Source of the DNA: Streptomyces sp. SCUT-3 | Lineage (GTDB): Bacteria; Actinomycetota; Actinomycetes; Streptomycetales; Streptomycetaceae | Length of the DNA stretch: 64,000 nt | Assembly (NCBI RefSeq): GCF_014083985.1 | Contig: NZ_CP046907.1 | Span: 2,336,001-2,400,000 of the forward strand | Direction of reading: 5' to 3' | In this document: positions 17,507 to 25,387 of the stretch, piece by piece | Position numbering within the stretch: position 1 is the stretch's first letter | How the letters are laid out: each line of letters opens with the position of its first letter | The notes under the pieces: generated by a model | Database searches by the model: none | What the model was told of the DNA's origin: nothing | What the model saw: only the letters and a program-made list of their open reading frames with translations | Made by a program: the position numbers and the translations under genes

Positions 17507-18211
17507 TCAGACCAGCCGCCGGGCGGTGGCCCAGCGGGTGAGCTCGTGCCGGTTGCTCAGCTGGAGCTTGCGCAGCACGGCCGAGACGTGGCTCTCCACG
17601 GTCTTCACCGAGATGAACAGCTGCTTGGCGACCTCCTTGTAGGCGTAGCCGCGGGCGATCAGCCGCAGCACCTCGCGCTCGCGCTGGGTGAGCCGGTCCA
17701 GGTCCTCGTCGGCCGGCGGGGTGTCGGTGGCGGCGAAGGCGTCCAGGACGAAGCCGGCCAGGCGCGGGGAGAAGACTGCGTCGCCGTCCGAGACCCGGAA
17801 GACGGCGTCCACCAGGTCCGGCCCGGTGATGGTCTTGGTGACGTATCCGCGCGCCCCGCCGCGGATGACGCCGATGACGTCCTCGGCGGCGTCGGAGACC
17901 GACAGGGCGAGGAAGCGCACCGGGTTCTCGGCGGCTCCACTCAGGGCCGCGCAGCGGCGCAGCACCTCCACCCCGCCGCCGCCGGGCAGGTGGACGTCGA
18001 GCAGGACGACGTCGGGGCGGGTGGCGGTCACCACGGTCACCGCCTGGTCGACGTCGGCAGCCTCCCCGACGACCTCGACGCCGGTGCGGGCGGTGTCGCC
18101 GATCTCGGCCCGGACGCCGGTGCGGAACATCCGGTGGTCGTCGACGAGGACGACCCGCACCCGGCGGCCCTCCCCCTGCTCCGCCTCCGTGCTGACTGCC
18201 GACTCGTTCAA
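17507..18211 (-). CDS. LuxR-family response regulator
   Basis: 234 residues from TTG 18211, which overlaps the kinase stop as TTGA. Receiver domain: the acidic pair in VVLVDDHRMFR, phosphoacceptor Asp in DVVLLDVHLPGGGG (about residue 70), and conserved Lys in YVTKTI. The C-terminal LuxR/FixJ helix-turn-helix includes LTQREREVLRLIARGYAYKE and VKTVESHVSAVLRKL. It should be phosphorylated by the PspC-containing kinase encoded immediately upstream, and bind DNA as a dimer. A GAACCCCGGG palindrome between the kinase and the divergent PspC gene (19592-19616) is a plausible target, as autoregulation is common for such pairs. The regulon is unknown. Confidence 0.95.
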   Translation of the reverse strand: MNESAVSTEAEQGEGRRVRVVLVDDHRMFRTGVRAEIGDTARTGVEVVGEAADVDQAVTVVTATRPDVVLLDVHLPGGGGVEVLRRCAALSGAAENPVRFLALSVSDAAEDVIGVIRGGARGYVTKTITGPDLVDAVFRVSDGDAVFSPRLAGFVLDAFAATDTPPADEDLDRLTQREREVLRLIARGYAYKEVAKQLFISVKTVESHVSAVLRKLQLSNRHELTRWATARRLV

Positions 18212-19548
18212 GACCCCGCCCTCTCCATCTCCAGCTCCACTTCCGTCCCCCCGCCGGGCGCCCCGCGCAGGGCCGCCCGGCCCCCGTTGCGCCGCATCCT
18301 GCCGACGATCGACTCGCGCACGCCCATCCGGTCGGCCGGCACCCGGTCGGGGTCGAACCCGGGGCCGTGGTCGCGGACGAAGACGAGGACCGTGCGCTCC
18401 TCGACCTCGGCGTAGACCTGGACCGGGCCACCGCCACCGTACTTGGCGGCGTTGACCATCGCCTCGCGCGCGGCCTGGACCTGCGCCCCGAGCCGCTCGT
18501 CGAGCGGGCAGTCGCCGACGCAGACCACCTCGACCGGCACCCCGTGCGCGTCCTCGACCTCGGCGGCAGTGCGCCGGACGCACTCGGCGAGGGTGGCCGG
18601 CTCGTCGTCCTCCCGGCCGTTGCCCTCGGGCCGGTAGAGCCAGGCCCGCAGTTCGCGTTCCTGCGCGCGGGCCAGCCGGGCGACCTCGCGGGGGTCCCCG
18701 GCGTGCCGCTGGATGAGGGTGAGGGTGTGCAGGACGGAGTCGTGCACGTGGGCCGCGACCTCGGCGCGCTCCTGGGCGCGGATGCGCATCAGCCGCTCCT
18801 CGCCCAGGTCCTGCACCATGCGCACCAGATAGGGGCCCCCGAGCAGCGCCACCCCGACGAGCACGGCCAGCGCCGCCTGCATCACGCCGGCCAGCTGCCC
18901 CGCCGCCCCCTGCACGACGACGAAGCCGGTGATGCCGACGACGACGAGGAGGACGCCGGCCGCGCCGCGGGCCACGGGGACGACCCGGCCGCGGCGGCTC
19001 ATCTCGGCCCAGCGGGCGCGGCGCGCGTTGTCCGCCTGCCGCCACACCAGGGCCACGCCCGCGCCGAACAGCAGCAGGGGCCACAGGTAGGCGTGGGCGG
19101 CGCCGAGGTTGAGCCGGTTCAGCAGCGCGGCGGCGCCGACGACCACGGCGATCAGGGCGACGATCTGCCCCTTGTCGGGCTTGCGCGCGGCAGCGGTCCA
19201 GCGGCGTCCGGCGCCGGGGCCCGGCCCGGTCCCCGGTGCGGCCGCGGTCTCCCGGCGCCCCTCCCCCTCGCCGGCTCCCACACCGCCGACGCCCAGGGGC
19301 ACGACGAACCAGAAGGCCGCGTAGAGCAGGATGCCCAGGCCCTGCGCGGCCGTGGTGAGGACGGCGAAGCCGATCCGCACCCAGGAGACCGGCAGGCCCA
19401 GGTGCCCGGCGAGGCCCCGGGCGACCCCGCCCAGCATCCTGCCCTCCGCGCTGCGGTAGAGCCTTCGGACGGACGGCTCCTCGGCGCCGGCCGGCGGCCC
19501 GAAGGCACCGGGGCCCGCCGTGCCCGTCGTTGCGGTCGCTGGTGACAT
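18208..19548 (-). CDS. PspC-domain sensor histidine kinase
   Basis: 446 residues from ATG 19548; an ATG five codons upstream is an alternative. The N-terminus carries a PspC domain (RRLYRSAEGRMLGGVARGL), whose helix-rich end forms the first membrane spans. More hydrophobic segments follow to about residue 240. The dimerisation/phosphoacceptor helix EVAAHVHDSVLHTLTLIQ carries the catalytic histidine. The HATPase part includes AREAMVNAAKYG (N box), VRDHGPGFDPDRV and GGTEVELEME. It belongs to the HisKA_3 type that works with LuxR regulators, here the adjacent gene. PspC links it to envelope stress sensing by family analogy. It is divergent from a second PspC protein, suggesting one envelope-stress unit. 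Confidence 0.93.
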   Translation of the reverse strand: MSPATATTGTAGPGAFGPPAGAEEPSVRRLYRSAEGRMLGGVARGLAGHLGLPVSWVRIGFAVLTTAAQGLGILLYAAFWFVVPLGVGGVGAGEGEGRRETAAAPGTGPGPGAGRRWTAAARKPDKGQIVALIAVVVGAAALLNRLNLGAAHAYLWPLLLFGAGVALVWRQADNARRARWAEMSRRGRVVPVARGAAGVLLVVVGITGFVVVQGAAGQLAGVMQAALAVLVGVALLGGPYLVRMVQDLGEERLMRIRAQERAEVAAHVHDSVLHTLTLIQRHAGDPREVARLARAQERELRAWLYRPEGNGREDDEPATLAECVRRTAAEVEDAHGVPVEVVCVGDCPLDERLGAQVQAAREAMVNAAKYGGGGPVQVYAEVEERTVLVFVRDHGPGFDPDRVPADRMGVRESIVGRMRRNGGRAALRGAPGGGTEVELEMERAGS

Positions 19549-19591
19549 GCCGACGATCGTCACACGCCGGGGGCCGGGACGGCATCAGGGT

Positions 19592-19616
19592 GAACCCCGG
19601 GGCCGTCCCGGGGTTC
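19592..19616. promoter_or_regulatory. Palindromic candidate operator between two PspC genes
   Basis: GAACCCCGGG, five bases, then CCCGGGGTTC: a perfect 10-bp inverted repeat. It is 44 bases from the kinase start and 115 from the divergent PspC gene. Position and symmetry suit a LuxR-type regulator site; a transcript hairpin is the alternative. Confidence 0.45.
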
Positions 19617-19730
19617 GCCCCGGATCCCTCCCGGTGCCGCCGGGCATGGGGGATCCCCCGGGGGGAAATCCGGGGAGGCCCAGGGTTGCGGGCCGTGGGA
19701 ACGGCAGCCCCGGGGGGCCACCATGGACGC

Positions 19731-21101
19731 ATGACGGAGCAGCACACCTCCCCCACGGCCGGTGGCGACACGGGCGCCCCCGGCCCCGGGGGCGCCCCCG
19801 GCGGCAGGGACGAACCCGGACGCGGGGGCGCCCCCGGTCGCACGGACGCCCATGGCGGCGGGGCGTCCGCCCCCGGAGCGGGCGGCGGGACCGGAGCGGG
19901 CGGCGGCCCCGGCCGCGGCCGGCTCGTCCGCAGCCGCAGGCACCGGGTGGTCTCCGGGACCTGCGGGGGCCTGGGCCGGCACTTCGACGTGGACCCGGTG
20001 GTCTTCCGGATCGTGCTGGCCGTCCTCGCGCTGGTGGGCGGCGCCGGACTGCTGGCCTACGGGCTGCTGTGGCTGCTGGTGCCGGTGGAGGGCGAGGAGC
20101 ACAACGAGGTGCACCGGCTGCTGTCCGGCCGGGTCGAGGGGGCGGGGCTGACCGCCGTCCTGGTCTCGTTGGTCGGCTGCGGGCTGTTCCTGGCGATGCT
20201 GGGCGGCAACAGCGACCAGCTGTTCGCCCTGGCGGTGGTGGCCGTGGTCCTCGGCGCCGCCTTCCGGACGCGGCAGCGTCCCGGGGAGGGGACGGCGGAC
20301 ACCGCTTCGACCCCGCCCGTCTCCTCCCCGCCCGCCGCGCAACCGCCCCCCGTCCCCGCGGGCCCCTCGTGGTGGCAGGAGCCGCTGACGAAGGACGGCC
20401 CGCCCGCCGCCGGCCCGCAGCCGTACCGGTGGGGGCCGGCACCCGCCCCGTCCTCCCGGGGCAGGGAGCGCGAGGAGTCGCCGTTCGCCCTGGCCGTCTT
20501 CTCCCTGGCCGTGATCGCCGCGACCGCGGGAACGTCCCTGGCGTGGGACTCGCACCCGGCCGGGACCAGTCTGCAGATCGGCCTGGCCTGCGCCCTGGCC
20601 GTGCTCGGGGCGGGGCTGGTGGTGAGCGCGTGGGCCGGCCGCACGGGCGTGGGCACGGTCTTCACCGCGGTGGTGGTCTCGCTGCTGCTGGCGGGGGTCT
20701 CCGCGCTTCCCGCGTCGGTGGGGGGCGACTGGGGCCACCGGGTGTGGCGCCCGGCGGCGGCGGCCGAGGTCCGCGACGGCTACGCCCTGGGGGGCGGCAC
20801 GGCCGAACTGGACCTCACCGGCGTCTCCGCGCAGGGCCGCACCGTCGGCACGAGGGCGGACGTGGGCACGGGCACCCTGCGGGTGCGGGTGCCCGACGAC
20901 GTCACGGTCCGGATCACCGCGCAGACGGGCATGGGCGCGGTGCGGCTCCCCGGCGACCCGCCCGGCAGGACGGACCTCCACCCCGCCGAGCGGCGCACCG
21001 CCGTGCTGGAGCCCGTGGACGGGGAGAGGTCCCGGGGCGTGCTGGTGCTGGACCTGAACGTGGGTCTCGGACAGGTGGAGGTCGTTCGTGAGGCGGCATG
21101 A
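19731..21101 (+). CDS. PspC-domain membrane protein
   Basis: 456 residues from ATG 19731. A Gly/Ala/Pro-rich leader of about 60 residues precedes the PspC domain: LVRSRRHRVVSGTCGGLG, then a long hydrophobic span with VGGAGLLAYGLLWLLVPVE. After about residue 120 come more hydrophobic spans separated by a Pro-rich stretch (near residues 185-240). The C-terminal 130 residues are soluble beta-strand rich, with VRVPDDVTVRITAQTGMG, like LiaF/toast-rack domains. PspC proteins sense envelope damage in other bacteria. It is divergent from the PspC-kinase and its regulator, and overlaps a small downstream membrane gene by 14 bases. Confidence 0.9.
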   Translation: MTEQHTSPTAGGDTGAPGPGGAPGGRDEPGRGGAPGRTDAHGGGASAPGAGGGTGAGGGPGRGRLVRSRRHRVVSGTCGGLGRHFDVDPVVFRIVLAVLALVGGAGLLAYGLLWLLVPVEGEEHNEVHRLLSGRVEGAGLTAVLVSLVGCGLFLAMLGGNSDQLFALAVVAVVLGAAFRTRQRPGEGTADTASTPPVSSPPAAQPPPVPAGPSWWQEPLTKDGPPAAGPQPYRWGPAPAPSSRGREREESPFALAVFSLAVIAATAGTSLAWDSHPAGTSLQIGLACALAVLGAGLVVSAWAGRTGVGTVFTAVVVSLLLAGVSALPASVGGDWGHRVWRPAAAAEVRDGYALGGGTAELDLTGVSAQGRTVGTRADVGTGTLRVRVPDDVTVRITAQTGMGAVRLPGDPPGRTDLHPAERRTAVLEPVDGERSRGVLVLDLNVGLGQVEVVREAA

Positions 21102-21423
21102 GTTCGAGCCGGCCCGGCTGCTCGCGGGGCTGGCGTTCGCGGGGATCGCGTCCGCGTTCGCGGTCGACGCCGCCGGCTGGCGGGACGTGCCCGGGTGGCT
21201 GGTCGTGCCGGTGCTCGCGGCCGCCCTGGGCCTGGCGGGGCTGGTCTCGGCCGTCACCCGCGCGGTACGCGCCCGCCGGCCCGGCGGCGGACTCCGCGAG
21301 GGCGCACCGGTCGGCGCGGCCCCCGGCGCGGACCCCGGATCGGCCCTCGGACCATGCCCCGGCGCGGACTCCGGCGGCGTCCGAGCCGGTGGGGAGGAGG
21401 CGCCGCGGGCCGGCGGCCGGTGA
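21088..21423 (+). CDS. Small membrane protein next to PspC gene
   Basis: 111 residues from GTG 21088, with GGTGGAGG upstream, overlapping the PspC stop by 14 bases, so likely translationally coupled. The N-terminal half has two hydrophobic spans: ARLLAGLAFAGIASAFAVDAA and WLVVPVLAAALGLAGLVSAV. The second half is a Gly/Ala/Pro-rich soluble tail. No family is recognisable. Its coupling to the PspC gene suggests a role in the same envelope complex, which is inference. The tail's reading frame has the GC bias of real coding sequence, supporting it as a gene. Confidence 0.72.
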   Translation: MRRHEFEPARLLAGLAFAGIASAFAVDAAGWRDVPGWLVVPVLAAALGLAGLVSAVTRAVRARRPGGGLREGAPVGAAPGADPGSALGPCPGADSGGVRAGGEEAPRAGGR

Positions 21424-21502
21424 TCCGGGCCGCCGATTGCGCGGCCCCGGGCGCTGCCGTCGAATATGAACGAACCGACCGTGCGGCCCGGGAGGCGCAG
21501 CC

Positions 21503-22045
21503 ATGAGGATCCTTGTCGCCCATGCGAGCAGGTACGGCGCCACGGAGGCGATCGCGGAACGCATCGCGGAGAGGCTGAGGGAGGCTGGGCACGAGGCGGA
21601 GGCGCGGCCGGTGGAGGAGGTCGGTGACACGGTCGGCTACGGGGCCTTCGTGATCGGCAGCGCGGTCTACTTCGGGAAGTGGCTCGCGGAGGCCGCGCGG
21701 TTCGTCCGCCGGCACCGCGCCGAGCTGGCGGACGGGCGGCCGGTGTGGCTGTTCAGCACCGGCCCCCTGGAGGCCCCGGAGACCGTCGCCGCCGAGGCCG
21801 GGGAGGGGCAGGACGTCCTGGCGGACGCGGCGCCGGAGGAGATCCCCGAGTTCACGGAGCTCCTGCGGGCCCGGGGGCACCGGGTCTTCTTCGGGGCGCT
21901 GGACCCGGACGCCCTCGGCCTGCGTGACCGTCTGGTCAGGGCCCTGCCCGCCGGCCGGCCGCTGCTCCCCGAGGGCGACTTCCGCGTCTGGCCGGACATC
22001 GACGACTGGGCCGCCGGGATCGCCCGCGAACTGGCCCGGGCGTAG
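21503..22045 (+). CDS. Flavodoxin-domain protein (HemG-like)
   Basis: 180 residues from ATG 21503, with a GGGAGG-type site about six bases ahead. The N-terminal FMN-binding loop is ILVAHASRYGATEAIAERIA (phosphate-binding residues S/R/Y/G/T). Later a strand FVIGSAVYFGKW and a third flavin loop, WLFSTGPL, complete the flavodoxin pattern. Length and loops match the menaquinone-dependent protoporphyrinogen oxidase-like flavodoxins often annotated in Streptomyces; whether it oxidises haem precursors here is unproven. It is convergent with the DoxX gene, with a GC hairpin at 22056-22083 between their stops. Confidence 0.86.
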   Translation: MRILVAHASRYGATEAIAERIAERLREAGHEAEARPVEEVGDTVGYGAFVIGSAVYFGKWLAEAARFVRRHRAELADGRPVWLFSTGPLEAPETVAAEAGEGQDVLADAAPEEIPEFTELLRARGHRVFFGALDPDALGLRDRLVRALPAGRPLLPEGDFRVWPDIDDWAAGIARELARA

Positions 22046-22055
22046 GCGGAGGGAG

Positions 22056-22083
22056 CCGGCGGGGGCGGCGGCGCTCCCGCCGG
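22056..22083. terminator. Convergent terminator hairpin
   Basis: CCGGCGGG and CCCGCCGG (8-bp arms with a 12-base GC-rich loop that can pair further) lie between the convergent stops of the flavodoxin and DoxX genes. Confidence 0.55.
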
Positions 22084-22093
22084 AGCCGACGGG

Positions 22094-22723
22094 TCAGCCG
22101 CGGCCGTACGGGTCTCGGCGGCCCGCGCCGTCCGCGCTCGCGGCGTACTCCTCGCGGTACCCGCCGACGTACCCGCCGCGGCGGCCGTTCCCGTAGCCGC
22201 CGTACCCGGGGACGCGGTGTTCGTCGCGGCGGCGCCTGCGGCGGGCCGCGATCGCCGCGTCGAGGGAGAGCAGCGGGGCCCCGGCCAGGATCAGCGGGAG
22301 CCAGGCCATCAGGTAGGCCAGGTCGTTGCCGAGGTAGTACGGCTGGATCTGCCAGGTGACGGTCAGCCACAGGGTCAGCGAGATCAGCGCCCCGCCGAGG
22401 GCGGCGATCCGGGTCAGCAGGCCGACCAGCGTGCCGACGCCGACGGCGACCTCTCCGACCGCGACGGCGAGGGCGAAGTCCCGGGGCGCCTGCTGTGCCA
22501 GTTCGACCAGCGCGGGCACCGCCGCCGTGTTCCCGACCGCGGCGAGGGCCCCGGTGAACGATCCGGTGCCGGAGGCGGCCAGGTAGGCGGGGTCGGTGAG
22601 CTTGTCCAGGCCCGCGTAGACGAAGGTGACTCCGAGGAAGACGCGCAGCGGCAGGAGGGAGTACCGGGCGGCGGCCGCCCTCCACATGCCGTGGCCCTCG
22701 CTGGTGTGGTTCCCGACGGACAT
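22094..22723 (-). CDS. DoxX-family membrane protein
   Basis: 209 residues from ATG 22723. The DoxX pattern is clear: LLPLRVFLGVTFVYAGLDKL (first span with the conserved G..F..AG..K), then further spans VAVGEVAVGVGTLVGLL, LGGALISLTLWLTVTW and LMAWLPLILAGAPLL. The C-terminal 50 residues are a basic RRRRRR cluster and a Gly/Tyr/Arg-rich tail (YGGYGNGRRGGYVGGYREEY), facing the cytosol by the positive-inside rule. DoxX proteins take part in thiosulfate or redox-linked membrane complexes in some organisms. No partner gene is adjacent beyond the convergent flavodoxin. Confidence 0.88.
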   Translation of the reverse strand: MSVGNHTSEGHGMWRAAAARYSLLPLRVFLGVTFVYAGLDKLTDPAYLAASGTGSFTGALAAVGNTAAVPALVELAQQAPRDFALAVAVGEVAVGVGTLVGLLTRIAALGGALISLTLWLTVTWQIQPYYLGNDLAYLMAWLPLILAGAPLLSLDAAIAARRRRRRDEHRVPGYGGYGNGRRGGYVGGYREEYAASADGAGRRDPYGRG

Positions 22724-23033
22724 GACGCCCTGCCTCTCCGGTCGCGGCCGTGCAGGGCACGATTGTGCACCGGGGCACCCTCCCGGAGCCCGTAAGCAGC
22801 GAAACCGCCGCGTCGCGCCGCGCCGTCCGCTACGGTCCCGCGGCCCTGCGGGTCCGCGGAACCGCAGGGCCGCAGGGGTCCGGTCGAACGTGCTCGACGC
22901 CGTTGAGGTCGACGAGGTCGTCGGCGGTGAACCCGTCCTTCGGAGGGACCAGCCGGTTCGGCAGTGGCCCGGCAGTCAACGTTCCTCCCACGGACGGGAT
23001 TCTCGACCCCGCGCCCACCGTGAACGGGACGGT
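22724..23033. other. Intergenic region with possible Uma2-like remnant
   Basis: Over 300 bases with no intact gene. On the minus strand a 62-residue frame (22830-23018) contains RLVPPKDGFTADDLVDL, reminiscent of the N-terminus of Uma2-type (DUF820) nuclease proteins, then loses resemblance. It may be a gene fragment or coincidence. Confidence 0.3.
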
Positions 23034-23078
23034 ACGACGGCGCCGCCACTCGAACGGGTCGAGTGGCGGCGCCGTCGT
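23034..23078 (-). terminator. guaA: Terminator downstream of guaA
   Basis: A perfect 20-bp stem, ACGACGGCGCCGCCACTCGA against its complement, with the 5-nt loop ACGGG. It starts 26 bases past the guaA stop and is the longest perfect hairpin noticed in the window. Confidence 0.9.
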
Positions 23079-23103
23079 TGACCGCCGGGGGCGGTGGGAG
23101 GGG

Positions 23104-24687
23104 TCACTCCCACTCGATGGTGCCCGGGGGCTTGCTCGTCACGTCGAGGACGACGCGGTTGACGTCGGCGACCTCGTTGGTGATGCGGGTGGAGATCCTC
23201 GCCAGGACGTCGTACGGCAGGCGGCTCCAGTCCGCGGTCATGGCGTCCTCGGAGGAGACCGGGCGCAGCACGATCGGGTGGCCGTAGGTGCGGCCGTCGC
23301 CCTGGACGCCGACGCTGCGGACGTCGGCGAGGAGTACGACCGGGCACTGCCAGATGTCGCGGTCCAGGCCGGCCGCGGTCAGCTCCTGGCGGGCGATGGC
23401 GTCGGCCTCGCGCAGCAGGTCCAGGCGCTCCCTGGTGACCTCGCCGACGATGCGGATGCCCAGGCCGGGGCCGGGGAACGGCTGCCGGTGGACGATCTCG
23501 TCGGGCAGGCCGAGCTCGGCGCCGACCATCCGCACCTCGTCCTTGAAGAGGCGGCGCAGCGGCTCGACGAGCCGGAACTCCAGGTCCTCGGGGAGCCCGC
23601 CCACGTTGTGGTGGGACTTGATGTTGGCGGTGCCGGTGCCGCCGCCGGACTCGACGACGTCCGGGTAGAGGGTGCCCTGGACGAGGAACTCGACGCTCTC
23701 GCCGTGCTCGCCGGCCTCGGCGACGATCTCGGCCGCGGCCTGCTCGAAGACGCGGATGAACTCGCGGCCGATGATCTTGCGCTTCTGCTCCGGGTCGGAG
23801 ACCCCGGCCAGCGCCTCCAGGAACTGCTCCTCGGCGTCGACGACCTTCAGCTGGACGCCGGTGGCCGCGACGAAGTCCTTCTCGACCTGCTCGGACTCGC
23901 CCTTGCGCATCAGGCCGTGGTCGACGTAGACGCAGGTCAGCTGCGAGCCGATGGCGCGCTGGACGAGGGCGGCGGCGACCGCGGAGTCCACGCCGCCGGA
24001 CAGGCCGCAGACGGCCCGCTTGGAACCGACCTGCTCGCGGATCGCGGCGATCGACTCCTCCACGACGTTGGTGGTGGTCCAGTCCGGCTTCAGGCCGGCG
24101 CCGCGGTAGAGGAAGTGCTCCAGCAGCATCTGGCCGTGCGTGGAGTGCATGACCTCGGGGTGGTGCTGCACCCCGTAGAGCTTCTTCTCGTCGTTCTCGA
24201 AGGCGGCGACGGGGGTGCCGGGCGTGGTGGCGGTGACCGTGAAGCCCTCCGGCGCCTCGGAGACGGAGTCGCCGTGCGACATCCACACCGACTGGTTCTC
24301 CGGGGTGCCCTCGAAGAGGGTGGAGCCCGGCCGGGTGACCTTCAGCTCGGTGCCGCCGTACTCGCGGGTGCCGGTGTGCGCGACGGTGCCGCCGAGCGCG
24401 CGGGCCATCGCCTGGAAGCCGTAGCAGATGCCGAAGACCGGGACGCCGGCCTCGAAGAGCTCCGGGCCCACGTTGGGCGCGTCCTCCGCGTAGACGGAGG
24501 AGGGGCCGCCGGAGAGCACGATGGCCTTGGGGTTCTTGGCGAGCATCTCGGACACCGGCATGGTGTGCGGGACGATCTCGCTGTAGACCCGCGCCTCGCG
24601 CACGCGGCGGGCGATGAGCTGTGCGTACTGTGCACCGAAGTCGACGACCAGCACGGTGTCGGGTGCGGCGTGGGGCGCTGATGCCAC
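23104..24687 (-). CDS. guaA: GMP synthase (glutamine-hydrolysing)
   Basis: About 527 residues from GTG 24687, with GGAAGG seven bases upstream; an ATG nine codons upstream (24714) is an alternative. The protein converts XMP, ATP and glutamine to GMP. The class I glutamine amidotransferase domain has the nucleophile in [10 protein letters not shown] and the His/Glu pair in [10 protein letters not shown]. The ATP-pyrophosphatase domain has [14 protein letters not shown] (about residue 225), and the C-terminal dimerisation part includes [16 protein letters not shown] and ends KPPGTIEWE. Length is typical for actinobacterial GuaA. A strong hairpin ends the transcript. Confidence 0.98.
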   Translation of the reverse strand: MASAPHAAPDTVLVVDFGAQYAQLIARRVREARVYSEIVPHTMPVSEMLAKNPKAIVLSGGPSSVYAEDAPNVGPELFEAGVPVFGICYGFQAMARALGGTVAHTGTREYGGTELKVTRPGSTLFEGTPENQSVWMSHGDSVSEAPEGFTVTATTPGTPVAAFENDEKKLYGVQHHPEVMHSTHGQMLLEHFLYRGAGLKPDWTTTNVVEESIAAIREQVGSKRAVCGLSGGVDSAVAAALVQRAIGSQLTCVYVDHGLMRKGESEQVEKDFVAATGVQLKVVDAEEQFLEALAGVSDPEQKRKIIGREFIRVFEQAAAEIVAEAGEHGESVEFLVQGTLYPDVVESGGGTGTANIKSHHNVGGLPEDLEFRLVEPLRRLFKDEVRMVGAELGLPDEIVHRQPFPGPGLGIRIVGEVTRERLDLLREADAIARQELTAAGLDRDIWQCPVVLLADVRSVGVQGDGRTYGHPIVLRPVSSEDAMTADWSRLPYDVLARISTRITNEVADVNRVVLDVTSKPPGTIEWE

Positions 24688-24816
24688 AGGGCGGCCTTCC
24701 GGCGGTTGCTGCAAAGGGGTCGTGTCCGATTCTACCGTTGCGGCCCGCGCCCCGGCCCCGCCCCGTTCGTCTCACCATCCGGTCCCGGTGCGACGCCGCC
24801 CGGAGGCGGGTCCATA

Positions 24817-24894
24817 ATGGACGGCATGTTCAGCGCATTCGGCATCTTTACCTATGGCACCGGCTGGTCCGGCTGCCATCGCGCTGCTGCCTGA
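24817..24894 (+). CDS. Aromatic-residue leader peptide of chorismate mutase
   Basis: 25 codons from ATG 24817 (GGAGG at 24802), or 22 from ATG 24826. The peptide reads MDGMFSAFGIFTYGTG then WSGCHRAAA: three Phe, one Tyr and one Trp, mostly within twelve codons. It sits 24 bases before a 32-base GC palindrome and 116 bases before chorismate mutase, the enzyme committing chorismate to Phe and Tyr. That layout is a classical transcription attenuator, where ribosome stalling at Phe/Tyr codons controls read-through. GGTCCGG at 24866-24872 can pair with CCGGGCC inside the left arm of the terminator, giving an antiterminator. Structure is read from sequence; function is inferred. Confidence 0.75.
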   Translation: MDGMFSAFGIFTYGTGWSGCHRAAA

Positions 24895-24917
24895 ACACGA
24901 CAGAGCAGACCTCGCAC

Positions 24918-24949
24918 AGGCGCCCCGGGCCGTACGGCCCGGGGCGCCT
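24918..24949 (+). terminator. Attenuator terminator before chorismate mutase
   Basis: A perfect palindrome from AGGCGCCCCGGGCC to GGCCCGGGGCGCCT with a GTAC centre, followed by GTCGTTT. It is 61 bases ahead of the chorismate mutase start and can act as segment 3:4 of an attenuator. Confidence 0.8.
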
Positions 24950-25009
24950 GTCGTTTCCCGGACCTGCGGACCCGTCGGCGGCCGACCCACGGACAGCAGG
25001 GAGACGACG

Positions 25010-25387
25010 ATGAACACCCGCCTCGAGGACAGGACCACCGCCGCCGCGAACGGCACGGACGCGAGCGGCACGGACACCACCGGCAGCGCCGCGAACGGCA
25101 CGGAGGCGAACGGCACCGGCACGGCGGCCGCGGGCACGGGCGGCACCGAGGCGGTGATCGGCAGCGCCAGGGAACGCATCGACTCCCTGGACGAACGGAT
25201 CATCGCGCTGATGCAGGAGAGGATGTCGGTGTCGCAGTCGATCCAGCGGGCACGGATGGCCTCCGGCGGCCGCCGGGTCGCGCTCTCCCGCGAGATGGAG
25301 ATCATCTCCCGCTACAGCGAGGCACTGGGGCGCCCCGGCACCACCGTGGCCATGACGCTGCTGGAGCTGTGCCGCGGGCAGGTCTGA
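25010..25387 (+). CDS. Chorismate mutase (AroQ type)
   Basis: 125 residues from ATG 25010, with AGGGAG upstream. A 50-residue leader rich in Gly, Thr, Ala and Asn (repeated NGT, GTE) precedes the all-helical AroQ core: RERIDSLDERIIALMQERMS (first helix with the conserved R, D and R), SIQRARMASGGRRVALSREM, then a helix ending LLELCRGQV. It rearranges chorismate to prephenate in Phe and Tyr biosynthesis, in the cytosol. The active-site Arg in helix 1, the Arg-Lys-type SIQRAR and the Arg/Glu of LSREMEI are present. Expression is probably controlled by the attenuator at 24817-24949. It is a single-gene transcript. Confidence 0.92.
   Translation: MNTRLEDRTTAAANGTDASGTDTTGSAANGTEANGTGTAAAGTGGTEAVIGSARERIDSLDERIIALMQERMSVSQSIQRARMASGGRRVALSREMEIISRYSEALGRPGTTVAMTLLELCRGQV

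Noticed and set aside
22750-24681. Rightward open frame of 643 codons opposite guaA
   Set aside because: Shadow of guaA; starts in an intergenic region and lacks a ribosome site or motif.
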